Part shown: positions 1-10,771 of the stretch, piece by piece
Position numbering within the stretch: the first letter of the stretch is position 1
Layout of the letters: each line of letters starts with the position of its first letter
NCBI RefSeq assembly: GCF_003667525.1
Contig: NZ_RCUW01000013.1
Location: forward strand, 1 to 64,000
Source of the DNA: Mycetocola_B reblochoni
GTDB taxonomy: Bacteria; Actinomycetota; Actinomycetes; Actinomycetales; Microbacteriaceae
DNA length: 64,000 nt
Reading direction: 5' to 3'
Program-made: the position numbers and the translations under genes
The notes under the pieces: model-generated
The model's input: the letters and a program-made list of their open reading frames with translations, nothing else
What the model was told of the DNA's origin: nothing
The model's database searches: none

Positions 1-137
1 AGTTGGCGAAGCGTTTGGTGCGTGAGTGGTTGACGTATCGTTTTGATCCGTCGAGTGCGTCGGCGGAGAAGGTCGCGTTGATCGGTGAGTATGAGGCGGG
101 TCATCCGATCGCTGTGGAGGGCGCACCCTCGTGCTGA
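1..137 (+). CDS. 3' end of a sugar-catabolism gene, possibly RpiB/DerI-like isomerase (partial)
   Basis: Only the last 44 codons are present; the first whole codon is at 3 and the stop is at 135-137. The end overlaps the GTG start of the next gene by 7 bases, so the two are translated together. The fragment (tail reading YRFDPSSASAEKV, then IGEYEAG) resembles my recollection of RpiB/LacAB-type isomerase C-termini such as the tetrulose-phosphate isomerase DerI. That fits the next two genes but is weak evidence for so short a piece. Codon use is unlike the rest of the window: all four leucines are TTG, arginine is mostly CGT, and C is rare at third positions. Confidence 0.5.
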   Translation, partial: LAKRLVREWLTYRFDPSSASAEKVALIGEYEAGHPIAVEGAPSC

Positions 138-985
138 CCACCGCCTCCGCGCCGTCACCGGCCCCCGCGCTCGGCCTGAGCACCTACGCCTACTTCTGGC
201 GATGCTCCGACCGGGTGCCCGAGCCGATGACCGTCGAGCAGATGCTCGACGACACCGCCGCCCACGGCGGCACCGTGTTCCAGATCTGCGACTACGCGCC
301 CATCGACGAGGCCGGCCCCGAGCGGCTCGCGGCCATCCGTGCGCACGCGGAGTCGCTCGGCATCGTGCTCGAACTGGGCACGCGCGGCACAGAGCCCGAG
401 CACCTGCGGCGCCAGCTTCGCATCGCCACCGCCCTCGGCGCGACACTGCTGCGGAGCATGTGGACGAACGGCGAGGACCGCCCGGACGCGGAGGAGTCGG
501 AGCGCCGTCTCCGCCAGCTGCTGCCCGAGCTCGATGCGGCAGGCGTGAACCTCGCCCTGGAGACCTACGAGCAGGTCCCCAGCGCCGACCTGGTCGCGCT
601 CGTCGACGCCGTCGGCCACCCGCGGGTGGGCATCTGCCTCGACCCGGCGAACACGGTCGCCAACCTCGAGCTCCCCGGCGACGTCGTCGCGCGCTGCGCC
701 AGGCGCACGCTGAACTGGCACGTCAAGGACTTCGACTTCAGCCGCAACCCCGGCTGGGTCGGCTTCGTCTACACCGGCACGGCGCTCGGGCAGGGGCGCC
801 TGGACTACGACCACGTGCGCGAGCTCGTGCGCCCCGCCGAGCGCGGTATCAGCCAGATCGTCGAGTTCTGGCTGCCGTGGGCCGACGACGTGCCCGAGGC
901 CGACCAGCCGGAGACCACCGCTCGCCGTGAGGCCGAGTGGACCAGAACAACCATGGAATATCTAAGGAGCAAGAACAATGTCTGA
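131..985 (+). CDS. Xylose-isomerase-like TIM-barrel protein, OiaC-like decarboxylase candidate
   Basis: This 284-residue protein has the look of the sugar phosphate isomerase/epimerase (AP endonuclease 2 type) TIM-barrel family. Metal and substrate positions are suggested by the LALETYEQ segment, the CLDPAN segment and NWHVKDFDF. Members bind a divalent metal and act on small sugars or sugar acids in the cytoplasm. The 3-oxo-isoapionate decarboxylase OiaC belongs to this fold, and its natural partner ApnO appears to be encoded next. The GTG start at 131 overlaps the preceding stop, and the end overlaps the next gene by 8 bases, so this is one operon. Family assignment is firm. The OiaC reaction (3-oxo-isoapionate to L-erythrulose plus CO2) is inferred from context, and another isomerase or epimerase activity is possible. 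Confidence 0.8.
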   Translation: MLTTASAPSPAPALGLSTYAYFWRCSDRVPEPMTVEQMLDDTAAHGGTVFQICDYAPIDEAGPERLAAIRAHAESLGIVLELGTRGTEPEHLRRQLRIATALGATLLRSMWTNGEDRPDAEESERRLRQLLPELDAAGVNLALETYEQVPSADLVALVDAVGHPRVGICLDPANTVANLELPGDVVARCARRTLNWHVKDFDFSRNPGWVGFVYTGTALGQGRLDYDHVRELVRPAERGISQIVEFWLPWADDVPEADQPETTARREAEWTRTTMEYLRSKNNV

Positions 986-1850
986 GGTTGCCACCACCGC
1001 ATCCGCCATCACCGTCGCCGTCATCGGCGCGGGGGGCAAGATGGGCACGCGCGTGTCCAACAACTTCGCCACGAGCGACTACAACGCCCTCTACGTCGAG
1101 GCCTCGCCCGCCGGCCAGGAGCGCATCCGCGAGGCGGGCCGCGAGCTGACCGACATCGACACGGCGGCCTCGACCGCCGACGTCGTCATCCTCGCCGTCC
1201 CCGACGTGATCCTCGGCAGCGTGAGCGAGCAGGTCGTCCCGCAGATGAAGACCGGCGCGATCATCCTCACGCTCGACCCCGCAGCCGCCTATGCGGGACT
1301 GCTCGCCAAGCGCGAGGACATCCACTACGCGGTGGCGCACCCGTGCCACCCCTCCGTGTTCCTCGAGCGCACGACGCCGGAGGAGTGGGCCGACACCTTC
1401 GGCGGCGTCGCCGCCCCCCAGGAGGTCGTCGCGGCGCTGGAGAACGGCGACGACGAGGTCAGGGCGATCGCCGAGGCGGTCATCTCGACGATGTACGCGC
1501 CCGTCATCGCCGTGCACTGGGTGACCGTCAAGCAGCTCGCGGTCCTCGAGCCGACCCTCGTGGAGACCATCGCCTGCATGGTCGGCGAGTTCCTCAAGGA
1601 GGCGCTCGACGAGACGGTGAACGGCGTCGGCGTGCCCTACGAGGCCGCCCGCGCGATGCTGTACGGCCACACCTGGATCGCGCTGACCAACGGGCTGCGC
1701 GGGTCGAACCCGTTCTCGGATGCCTGCCACATCGCGATGGGCTACGGCCGCGAGTCGATCGTGAAGGAGGACTGGAAGAAGGTCTTCGACGACAGCCAGC
1801 TCGACGAGATCATCGCCAAGATGCTGAAGATCGACGCCGTCAAGCGCTGA
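978..1850 (+). CDS. NAD(P)-dependent oxidoreductase of the PGDH_C type, ApnO-like (D-apionate oxidoisomerase candidate)
   Basis: The 290-residue protein opens with a Rossmann dinucleotide fold (VIGAGGKMG at about residue 15, then a VVILAVPD strand). It continues into the helical domain of the phosphogluconate-dehydrogenase-like group, with the characteristic AHPCHPSVF segment near residue 120. D-apionate oxidoisomerase (ApnO), which turns D-apionate into 3-oxo-isoapionate, is the characterised enzyme I associate with this architecture. The ATG at 978 has a strong AAGGAG site at 964-969 and overlaps the TIM-barrel gene by 8 bases. The order isomerase tail - OiaC-like - ApnO-like would feed L-erythrulose to tetrulose kinases and isomerases. 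The family is clear; the substrate is inferred. Confidence 0.75.
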   Translation: MSEVATTASAITVAVIGAGGKMGTRVSNNFATSDYNALYVEASPAGQERIREAGRELTDIDTAASTADVVILAVPDVILGSVSEQVVPQMKTGAIILTLDPAAAYAGLLAKREDIHYAVAHPCHPSVFLERTTPEEWADTFGGVAAPQEVVAALENGDDEVRAIAEAVISTMYAPVIAVHWVTVKQLAVLEPTLVETIACMVGEFLKEALDETVNGVGVPYEAARAMLYGHTWIALTNGLRGSNPFSDACHIAMGYGRESIVKEDWKKVFDDSQLDEIIAKMLKIDAVKR

Positions 1851-1883
1851 CGGTTTGCAGCCCGCGGCGGGACGTCGCGGACG

Positions 1884-1918
1884 CGCAGGGCCGGTCCCGT
1901 CCCGGGGCCGGCCCTGCG
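1884..1918 (+). terminator. Terminator-like hairpin after the ApnO-like gene
   Basis: Perfect 11-base arms (CGCAGGGCCGG at 1884-1894 and its complement at 1908-1918) enclose a 13-base loop, 34 bases past the stop. There is no T-tract, as is usual in such GC-rich genomes. It lies between convergent genes. Confidence 0.6.
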
Positions 1919-2060
1919 TCGTCCGCGCGGGACCGGAACGCTCGTCCGCCCTCACGCCCGCCCGGAGCCCGCCCGTCGCCACGGTCGCCGTCTTCCCTGG
2001 GCGCCGCCGTCCCTTCTCGGTCCCCGGCCGTCTCCGCGGCCGCGGTCGGGGCGTGCGCCG

Positions 2061-2888
2061 TTAGACGGCGCCGATCGGCTCGCGCTTCTCCGCCTGGAAC
2101 CGGTCCTCGCTGCGCCCGTAGGCCCAGTAACCGGACAGGGACAGCCGCGCCCGGTCGACGCCGCGAGAGGCGACGATCGCGCGGACGGCCTTCATCTGCT
2201 CGCGCTCGCCGTGCGCGAAGACCTGCACGTCACCGGTGGGCCAGTCCAGCTCGGCGAGGGCCTCGGCGACGGGGTGGACCGTGCCGGCGGGTGCGTCGCC
2301 CCTGAACAGCCAGCGCAGCTCGACACCGTCCGGGTGGCGCAGCGGCAGCCGATCGTCGGGGCCGCCGACCTCGATGAGGGCGACGCCCGTCGCATCGGCG
2401 TCCATCCGCTCGAGTGCCGCCGCGATCGCGGGAAGCGCGGACTCGTCCCCCGCGAGGAGGTGCGCGTCCGCCGCGGGGTCGGGGGAGTAGGCGCCGCCGG
2501 GGCTCGAGGCGACGAGCGTGTCGCCCGGACGTGCGGACGCCGCCCATGGACCGGCCACGCCCTCATCGCCGTGCACGACGAAGTCGATCGCCAGCTCCCC
2601 CGTCTCCGCGGAGTGGGAGCGCAGGGTGTAGGTGCGTCGGACAGGGAGCGCCTCGGGTCCCTCGGCCTCGCGGAGGGCGACCAGATCAACGGGGGGAGTC
2701 AGCGTCCGGCCGTCGACGGCGAAGTGCAGTTTCATGTACGCGTCGCTCGCCGCGAGCGAGCCGTAGACCTCGGCGGGCCCGCCGCTGAAGTGCACCCGCA
2801 CGAGGTGGGGGCTGAGCCGTTCCGTCCTCGTGACGGTGAGCAGGTGCTGGCTCCCGGGTCGACGGGGGGAGGGGGAGGGCGTGGTCAC
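2061..2888 (-). CDS. Siderophore-interacting protein (ViuB/SIP family ferric-siderophore reductase)
   Basis: The 275-residue flavoprotein has an FAD-binding beta-barrel with the RTYTLRS motif, an acidic DFVVHGDEG stretch and the GPWAASARPGD turn. A reductase-type C-terminal domain follows (GDESALPA, then a tail beginning GYWAYGRSEDRF). SIP proteins reduce ferric siderophores in the cytoplasm so that iron is released. I chose the GTG at 2886-2888 because AAAGGA sits 6 bases upstream; a longer reading frame to 2954 has no better site. The gene stands alone, far from the uptake operon at 48269-55677 that it could serve. No DtxR-like box is visible in front of it. A -10-like TAGTCT lies on the minus strand near 2960. 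Confidence 0.9.
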   Translation of the reverse strand: MTTPSPSPRRPGSQHLLTVTRTERLSPHLVRVHFSGGPAEVYGSLAASDAYMKLHFAVDGRTLTPPVDLVALREAEGPEALPVRRTYTLRSHSAETGELAIDFVVHGDEGVAGPWAASARPGDTLVASSPGGAYSPDPAADAHLLAGDESALPAIAAALERMDADATGVALIEVGGPDDRLPLRHPDGVELRWLFRGDAPAGTVHPVAEALAELDWPTGDVQVFAHGEREQMKAVRAIVASRGVDRARLSLSGYWAYGRSEDRFQAEKREPIGAV

Positions 2889-3004
2889 GGGGGTCCTTTC
2901 GCGTCGGGCGCGTGCCGTCGCAGTCGGCGTCGGCGTGCGGTCGCAGCGTTCCAAGACTATCGATGCTCATCCCTCCGGTGGAGGGGCCGTCACCGTCATG
3001 GTGT

Positions 3005-3038
3005 TTGACCCGCTGGCTGCTGGGGGAATACTGGGAGC
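3005..3038 (+). promoter_or_regulatory. Promoter for a leaderless DUF805 mRNA
   Basis: TTGACC (3005-3010), a 16-base spacer and AATACT (3027-3032) place the transcription start at or next to the ATG at 3039. No usable ribosome binding site fits in the 6-base gap. Confidence 0.55.
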
Positions 3039-3539
3039 ATGTCTGATCTCTATGGAACCCCTGCCCCCATCCCGCTGGCGTCCGACGCCCCGATCCGTGG
3101 CATCGGTTTCGGGACGGCCATCAAGCGCTACTTCACCAAGTACGCCACCTTCTCCGGCCGCGCCTCGCAGAGCGAGTACTGGTGGGTGGTCCTGTTCAAC
3201 GCCCTCGTCGGCATCGCGCTCGGGATCCTCGCGACCATCGCGATGGTGATCGGCATGGCCGGCGCCGCCAGCTACTCGAGCTACGACGGCTACTCCTCTG
3301 CCGGACCGACGGGCTTCGGCCTGGTACTGCTCGTCCTCGTGGGCATCGCTGGACTGGCGTTCGTGCTCGGCACGATCATCCCGGGCATCGCGCTGTACGT
3401 CCGGCGCCTGCACGACGCGGACCTCAGTGGCCTCCTCGCGCTGCTGCTGCTCATCCCCTACGGCAACTCGATCGTCGCGATCGTCTTCGGGCTGCTGCCG
3501 TCGAAGCCCGAGGGCTCGCGCTACGACGTGAAGTACTGA
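3039..3539 (+). CDS. DUF805 family membrane protein
   Basis: This 166-residue protein matches the DUF805 (YhaH-type) pattern. It has a conserved entry segment (FSGRASQSEYWW, about residues 34-45), two or three hydrophobic helices, the RRLHDADLSG loop near residue 123, and a final helix followed by PSKPEGSRYD. The proteins are small inner-membrane proteins of unknown role. A glycine/serine/tyrosine-rich loop (residues 74-92) lies between the first two membrane segments. The ATG is 6 bases downstream of a -10 box, so the mRNA is probably leaderless. The neighbouring membrane gene downstream has its own Shine-Dalgarno site 148 bases later. Confidence 0.88.
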   Translation: MSDLYGTPAPIPLASDAPIRGIGFGTAIKRYFTKYATFSGRASQSEYWWVVLFNALVGIALGILATIAMVIGMAGAASYSSYDGYSSAGPTGFGLVLLVLVGIAGLAFVLGTIIPGIALYVRRLHDADLSGLLALLLLIPYGNSIVAIVFGLLPSKPEGSRYDVKY

Positions 3540-3686
3540 CCCTCCACAACCGGGAGGCCGCGTCCGCGGCCCCCCGGTGGTCAGCCGCAGGCCCCGGGAC
3601 ATCTCCGCGGGGTAGCGTTCAGGAGACCGACGTCAGTGGAACACATGCCGTCCACATCGAGCAGCACAACGAAGGGATCAGCAGTC

Positions 3687-4988
3687 ATGACTGACACCAA
3701 TCCGGCACCTCAGGCCGCCATCGCGGCGCCGCGGGACCCCGCGCGGTCCTATTGGCGCCTGGCGGTGTGGATCGCGATCGGAGCGGTCATCGCCTCGGCA
3801 CTCGTCTGCGTGGTTTGGGTGCTCGTCGGCGACGACGGCAACGCGATCATCGGCAGGGCGTTCCTCACGATCCTGCTGCTGGCGGCGTTCGCCGGCGTCG
3901 CACTGTACGACGCGAGCGCGGCGGCACGGCGCAGGCAGTGGGAGTCCCTGCTCAGCCTCGGCGGCTGGGTGCTGATCCTCGCCCTGGCGATGATCAAGAT
4001 CTGGATGCCGTTCCGCGACTCGTTCGACTACTACTTCGCGAGCGACTCCGCCTTCGTCCGCACCTTCCAGCTGATCGGCATCGTGCTCGTCATCCGCCTG
4101 GCGATCCTGCACGTGCAGCTCTTCTCCCGGCTGCTCACCAACCGCGCCGACCGTTTCGCGCGCATCGACGGCTTCATCACGATCGGACTCGTCGCCGTCC
4201 TCGCCGTGCTCCTGGTGATCCCGCTGGTCTTCACGGACTACGTCTTCCACAGCATCTACTACCGCGCGGCGGTCGCCGTGGCGATCCTCGCGACCGTGGG
4301 TACGGTGCTCGTCCCGCTGTTCCGGCTGCTCAGCAGCGCGGGGTCGACGAAGGAGCCCGCTCGGGCGGCCCAGGCCGCCCCGCAGCGGGGCTTCGACGCG
4401 CTCGGCGCGGGCTACTCCGCACCGACGGGGGACGACACCGGCAGCGGCGTCGCGACGCAGGTCCCCGCCGGGCAGGGTTCCGTCGTGGCCGGTCCCGCGC
4501 ACACGACCCAGGCACAGGCGGGCGTCCCCGCGAGGGAGTCCGTGCCGAGTCACTCGCGCCAGCCGGGCGCACCCATCCCCCGCAACCTGCCGACCCGCTT
4601 CGGCTGGCCGCTGTTCGCGGACGGCCGCACCCCGTTGCCCGTGCTGCACAACGGCGCGCCCGACCTGGACGCGTACTACACCGGCCGGCTCAGCGCCTCG
4701 GCGCGCGTCATGACCGACGCCGAGTGGGACACGCTTCGCGTCACGTTCGAGCGGGCACAGTCCGCTCCCGCGTCGGCACCGGCGGCGGGAGCCGCGACGG
4801 GCGCAGCGACCGGGGCATCTCCCGTCGACGGGGGTGCGACGCACGCCGACGTCCCGCCGGTCGACCCGCCCGCGGAGCACGGCGGGACGGACGCGCCGAG
4901 CACGGGCGGGACGGGTTCCGCCACCGGCGACGCGCCGGGCAGCGACGCGGTCCAGGCGGGCGACGGGTCGTCTGCGGGCTCGGACTGA
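3687..4988 (+). CDS. Six-span membrane protein with long Pro/Ala/Thr-rich tail, unknown function
   Basis: I do not recognise a named family. The 433-residue product has six hydrophobic segments in residues 23-215. A cytosol- or surface-exposed tail of about 220 residues, rich in Ala, Gly, Thr, Pro and Asp, follows. Within the tail lies a more conserved-looking block (LPTRFGWPLFADGRTPLP, near residues 305-322, then LDAYYTGRLS) that may be a short folded module. The ATG at 3687 has GAAGGGA upstream; a longer frame from 3636 lacks such a site. A 17-base perfect terminator stem follows the stop, so this gene ends its transcript. Membrane location is clear; function is not. Confidence 0.7.
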   Translation: MTDTNPAPQAAIAAPRDPARSYWRLAVWIAIGAVIASALVCVVWVLVGDDGNAIIGRAFLTILLLAAFAGVALYDASAAARRRQWESLLSLGGWVLILALAMIKIWMPFRDSFDYYFASDSAFVRTFQLIGIVLVIRLAILHVQLFSRLLTNRADRFARIDGFITIGLVAVLAVLLVIPLVFTDYVFHSIYYRAAVAVAILATVGTVLVPLFRLLSSAGSTKEPARAAQAAPQRGFDALGAGYSAPTGDDTGSGVATQVPAGQGSVVAGPAHTTQAQAGVPARESVPSHSRQPGAPIPRNLPTRFGWPLFADGRTPLPVLHNGAPDLDAYYTGRLSASARVMTDAEWDTLRVTFERAQSAPASAPAAGAATGAATGASPVDGGATHADVPPVDPPAEHGGTDAPSTGGTGSATGDAPGSDAVQAGDGSSAGSD

Positions 4989-5006
4989 TCCCCGGACCGA
5001 CCGATC

Positions 5007-5044
5007 GACGGCGCCCCCGCTCCCCGTGGAGCGGGGGCGCCGTC
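5007..5044 (+). terminator. Strong intrinsic terminator hairpin
   Basis: A 17-base perfect stem (5007-5023 with 5028-5044) and a CCGT loop lie 19 bases after the membrane-protein stop. The stem is nearly all G and C, and no T-run follows. Confidence 0.75.
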
Positions 5045-5081
5045 GTCCGTCGCGGCGGTCCGGTCGCCTCCCCCTCCTCCC

Positions 5082-5150
5082 CCTCCTCCTCCTCCTCCTC
5101 CTCCTCCTCCTCCTCCTCCTCCTCCTCCTCCTCCTCCTCCTCCTCCTCCT
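5082..5150. repeat. Trinucleotide microsatellite, 23 copies of CCT
   Basis: An uninterrupted run of 23 CCT units (AGG on the other strand), with imperfect CCT units from about 5068, fills the gap between a terminator and the clpB promoter. It is a pure polypyrimidine tract of about 80 bases. Apparent poly-Leu, poly-Ser and poly-Gly reading frames here are artefacts of the repeat. Confidence 0.97.
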
Positions 5151-5215
5151 CCCGGCGGTGGCGGGACGGTGGTGAACATCGAGTGACAGCGCTACCAAAA
5201 CGAGCTCGGCAGCGC

Positions 5216-5243
5216 TAAACTTGAGTCACATCGACTCAAGTTT
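5216..5243 (+). promoter_or_regulatory. HAIR operator (HspR site) over the clpB promoter
   Basis: CTTGAGT (5220-5226), seven bases, then ACTCAAG (5234-5240) is an exact match to the HspR-associated inverted repeat known from Streptomyces and mycobacteria. The symmetry extends three more bases on each side (AAA and TTT). A -10-like TAAACT (5216-5221) overlaps its left edge, so bound HspR would block transcription initiation. The hspR gene is not in this window. Confidence 0.93.
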
Positions 5244-5299
5244 GGTTCGAGGTGCGCCATCGCCGTTCGAGCCGACACCAATGCAGAGAAGGAGCACAC

Positions 5300-7475
<2,176 letters not shown>

Positions 7476-7483
<8 letters not shown>

Positions 7484-8003
7484 CGCGCGGGGCCTGCGCC
7501 CCTCGCCGACCGCTCGGCTGCGGTTCCGCGAGCTCGTCCAGGGAGACCTGGACGAGCTCGCGGCGCTCCTCGGCGACCCGGAGGCGATGGCCTACTACCC
7601 GGAGCCGAAGACGCGCGAGCAGACGGCCGACTGGATCGAGCGGACCGCGGTCTCCCAGCGGGAGCACGGGCACACGCTCTGGGCCATCGAGGGGCACGAC
7701 GGCGAGTTCCTCGGAGACTGCGGCATCACCTGGCAGTCGTACAACGGCATCGCCGTCCGCGAGATCGGCTACCACCTCGTCCGCGCCCGCCAGGGGCAGG
7801 GTCTCGCGACCGAAGCCGCACGCTCCTGTCTGGAGCTCGCCCGGCGCGAGTTCCCCGGCGAGACGCTGACGGCGATCATCCACCCGGACAACGTCGCATC
7901 GCGTCGGGTCGCGGAGAAGCTTGGGATGATACACATCGCCGACGACCACGCGCATCCGTGGATCACGCGCACCGTGATGGGGCTGGTCCTGCCCTCCCGG
8001 TGA
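7476..8003 (+). CDS. GNAT family N-acetyltransferase (RimJ/RimL-like)
   Basis: The 175-residue protein shows the Acetyltransf_3 layout: TARLRFRELVQGDLDELAAL at the start, a central strand with LGDCGI, the acetyl-CoA loop RARQGQGLATEAA, and HPDNVASRRVAEKLGM. Such enzymes acetylate protein N-termini, antibiotics or small amines; the substrate here is unknown. The GTG at 7476 overlaps the end of clpB by 8 bases, so the gene is translationally coupled to clpB and would be co-induced by heat. A longer frame into clpB is only overlap. Confidence 0.85.
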
Positions 8004-8126
8004 GACCGAGCCCCCGACTGGCCCGTGCATTCGGCGCGGGGCGATTCATTCATCCTCCCGTCCGTCCGACCGCCCTCGCGCCCAGAGGAGCCGGCGCCCG
8101 GCGTGCCGTGCCGGCGGCCGCGTGGC

Positions 8127-8839
8127 TCAGGGCTGACAGACGCCGACGGCGGTCGCCACGGCGAGGGGGATGTCGTACGGCGCCCCACCCGCCACCTCAA
8201 CCGCCGCGAGGGCGGGGTCCGCGACGGGGAGGGCGACCACGCGGCGGACACCGAGGAGACCGGTTGCGTCGCTGCGCCACACCACCTCGACGCGCGTGCC
8301 CCGCACGAGACCCCGGTCGTGCAGGTAGGGCAGCAGCTCCGGCTGCCGGTCGCTGACCCTGTCCACGACGCCGCTCTCGCCGACACCGAGGATGCTGAGA
8401 CGCCGCGGGCGGGGGGCCTCCACGCGCCCGGAGCTGTCGGGGATGGGGTCGCCGTGGGGGTCCCTGTCCGGCTGGCCGAGGACATCCATCATGCGCTCGA
8501 GGACGGCCTCGGACACCGCATGCTCGAGGGCGTCGGCCTCCTGGTGAACTTCGTGCCACCCGAGGCCGAGCGCGTCGACGAGGTAGGCCTCGAGGATACG
8601 GTGCCGCCGGACGACCTGCACGGCGATGCGGCGGCCGGCGTCGGTCAGCGTCACTGAGCCGTACGGGGCGTAGTCGATGTGGCCGTCGCGGGCGAGCTTC
8701 TTCAGCGTCGCGCTGACGGTCGATGGGGTGACGCCGACGGAGGAGGCGAGACCGGCGGTCGTGGTCGTGTCGCCCCATTCCTCGTTCTTCCAGATGCGGG
8801 CGAGATAGTCCTCGACGACCCGGCTGGCGCGCAGTGAGC

Positions 8840-8843
<4 letters not shown>
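8127..8843 (-). CDS. DtxR/MntR family metal-dependent transcriptional regulator
   Basis: The 238-residue regulator has an N-terminal winged helix (GLASSVGVTPSTVSATLKKL as the recognition region). A dimerisation and metal-binding domain with ADALEHAVSE follows, then a C-terminal FeoA/SH3-like domain (ILGVGESGVV onwards). Iron-type IdeR proteins read EACRWEH at the ligand site; here an Asp appears to stand where the iron-type Cys is, which favours manganese. The ATG at 8841-8843 overlaps the stop of the exchanger gene by 4 bases, so both are made from one riboswitch-led transcript. It most likely represses manganese uptake genes elsewhere, and possibly its own operon. Confidence 0.9.
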
Positions 8844-10306
<1,463 letters not shown>

Positions 10307-10327
10307 GATGATCCTTCCGTCGTGCGC

Positions 10328-10347
10328 GGCCGGAGGGGACTCCGGCC
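10328..10347 (-). terminator. Hairpin between riboswitch and exchanger start (expression platform candidate)
   Basis: On the minus strand, arms GGCCGGAG and CTCCGGCC enclose four bases. The hairpin begins 9 bases after the aptamer and ends 21 bases before the GTG. It could act as an attenuator or mask translation when manganese is low; no U-tract follows. Confidence 0.5.
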
Positions 10348-10356
10348 ACGCCGCAT

Positions 10357-10478
10357 GGCCGAAGGTCTCGTTCGCCCCGGCGAGCGGGGTGGCGCGCCGG
10401 GCGATCTCCGTGATCAGCCAGTGTGTCGACGCCGCCGCTGTGCCGGGTGACCGGCGGAGGAACTACTCCCCTTCGCCG
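10357..10478 (-). promoter_or_regulatory. yybP-ykoY manganese riboswitch
   Basis: Read on the minus strand, the 5' end carries GGCGAAGGGGAGTAG and the 3' end carries CGAACGAGACCTTCGGCC. These are the two conserved loop signatures (GGGGAGUAG and GAGACCUU) of the Mn2+-sensing yybP-ykoY aptamer. CGAAGG and CCTTCG pair to close the outer stem. A CCGCCG/CGGCGG helix forms the inner arm, followed by the usual GTCGACACAC stretch. It sits 51 bases upstream of the CaCA exchanger GTG. Known members switch on Mn2+ exporters when the metal is in excess. Confidence 0.88.
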
Positions 10479-10524
10479 ACAACGCTGACAGCAGGGGTGC
10501 GGGTGTGTCGACGGACACGGGGAT

Positions 10525-10540
10525 GTGTGACTCGTCACAC
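10525..10540. promoter_or_regulatory. Palindrome in the divergent riboswitch/xylB region (operator candidate)
   Basis: GTGTGAC-TC-GTCACAC is a perfect 7-base inverted repeat in the 465-base gap between the exchanger and xylB. It lies where the promoter of the minus-strand riboswitch transcript should be. The inner TGTGA/TCACA arms recall CRP-type sites, but the spacing is 4 rather than 6. The remainder of the gap, 10541-10760, shows GC-rich sequence and no convincing gene. Confidence 0.4.
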
Positions 10541-10771
10541 TGTCGGACGGGTGTCCGGTCGAACGGTGCCGCCAGGGCTCGGTAGGAGCAGATCGTCGAA
10601 GCCCGAGCGCCCACTCCCATCGAGCACCTGCTCGGCGCCCGCGGCTGAGCGCGTCGAGGGGCGCCCCCTCGGCCCGACTCGGGCAGACTGGGAGGGTCGG
10701 CGTCGACACGCCCGGCCCTCCCACCGTCCACGGTCACGACCCGGGGCCACCCCCGGCACACAGGAGAACTC

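Noticed and set aside
2889..3004. Iron box before the siderophore-interacting protein
   Set aside because: The inverted repeats seen (CCCTCC-GGT-GGAGGG and CACC-GTCAT-GGTG) do not match the TTAGGTNAGNCTNACCTAA pattern.
4676..5179. Long poly-Gly, poly-Leu, poly-Ser and poly-Arg reading frames
   Set aside because: They are produced by the CCT microsatellite read in several frames. They have no ribosome site and overlap the real membrane-protein gene or its terminator.
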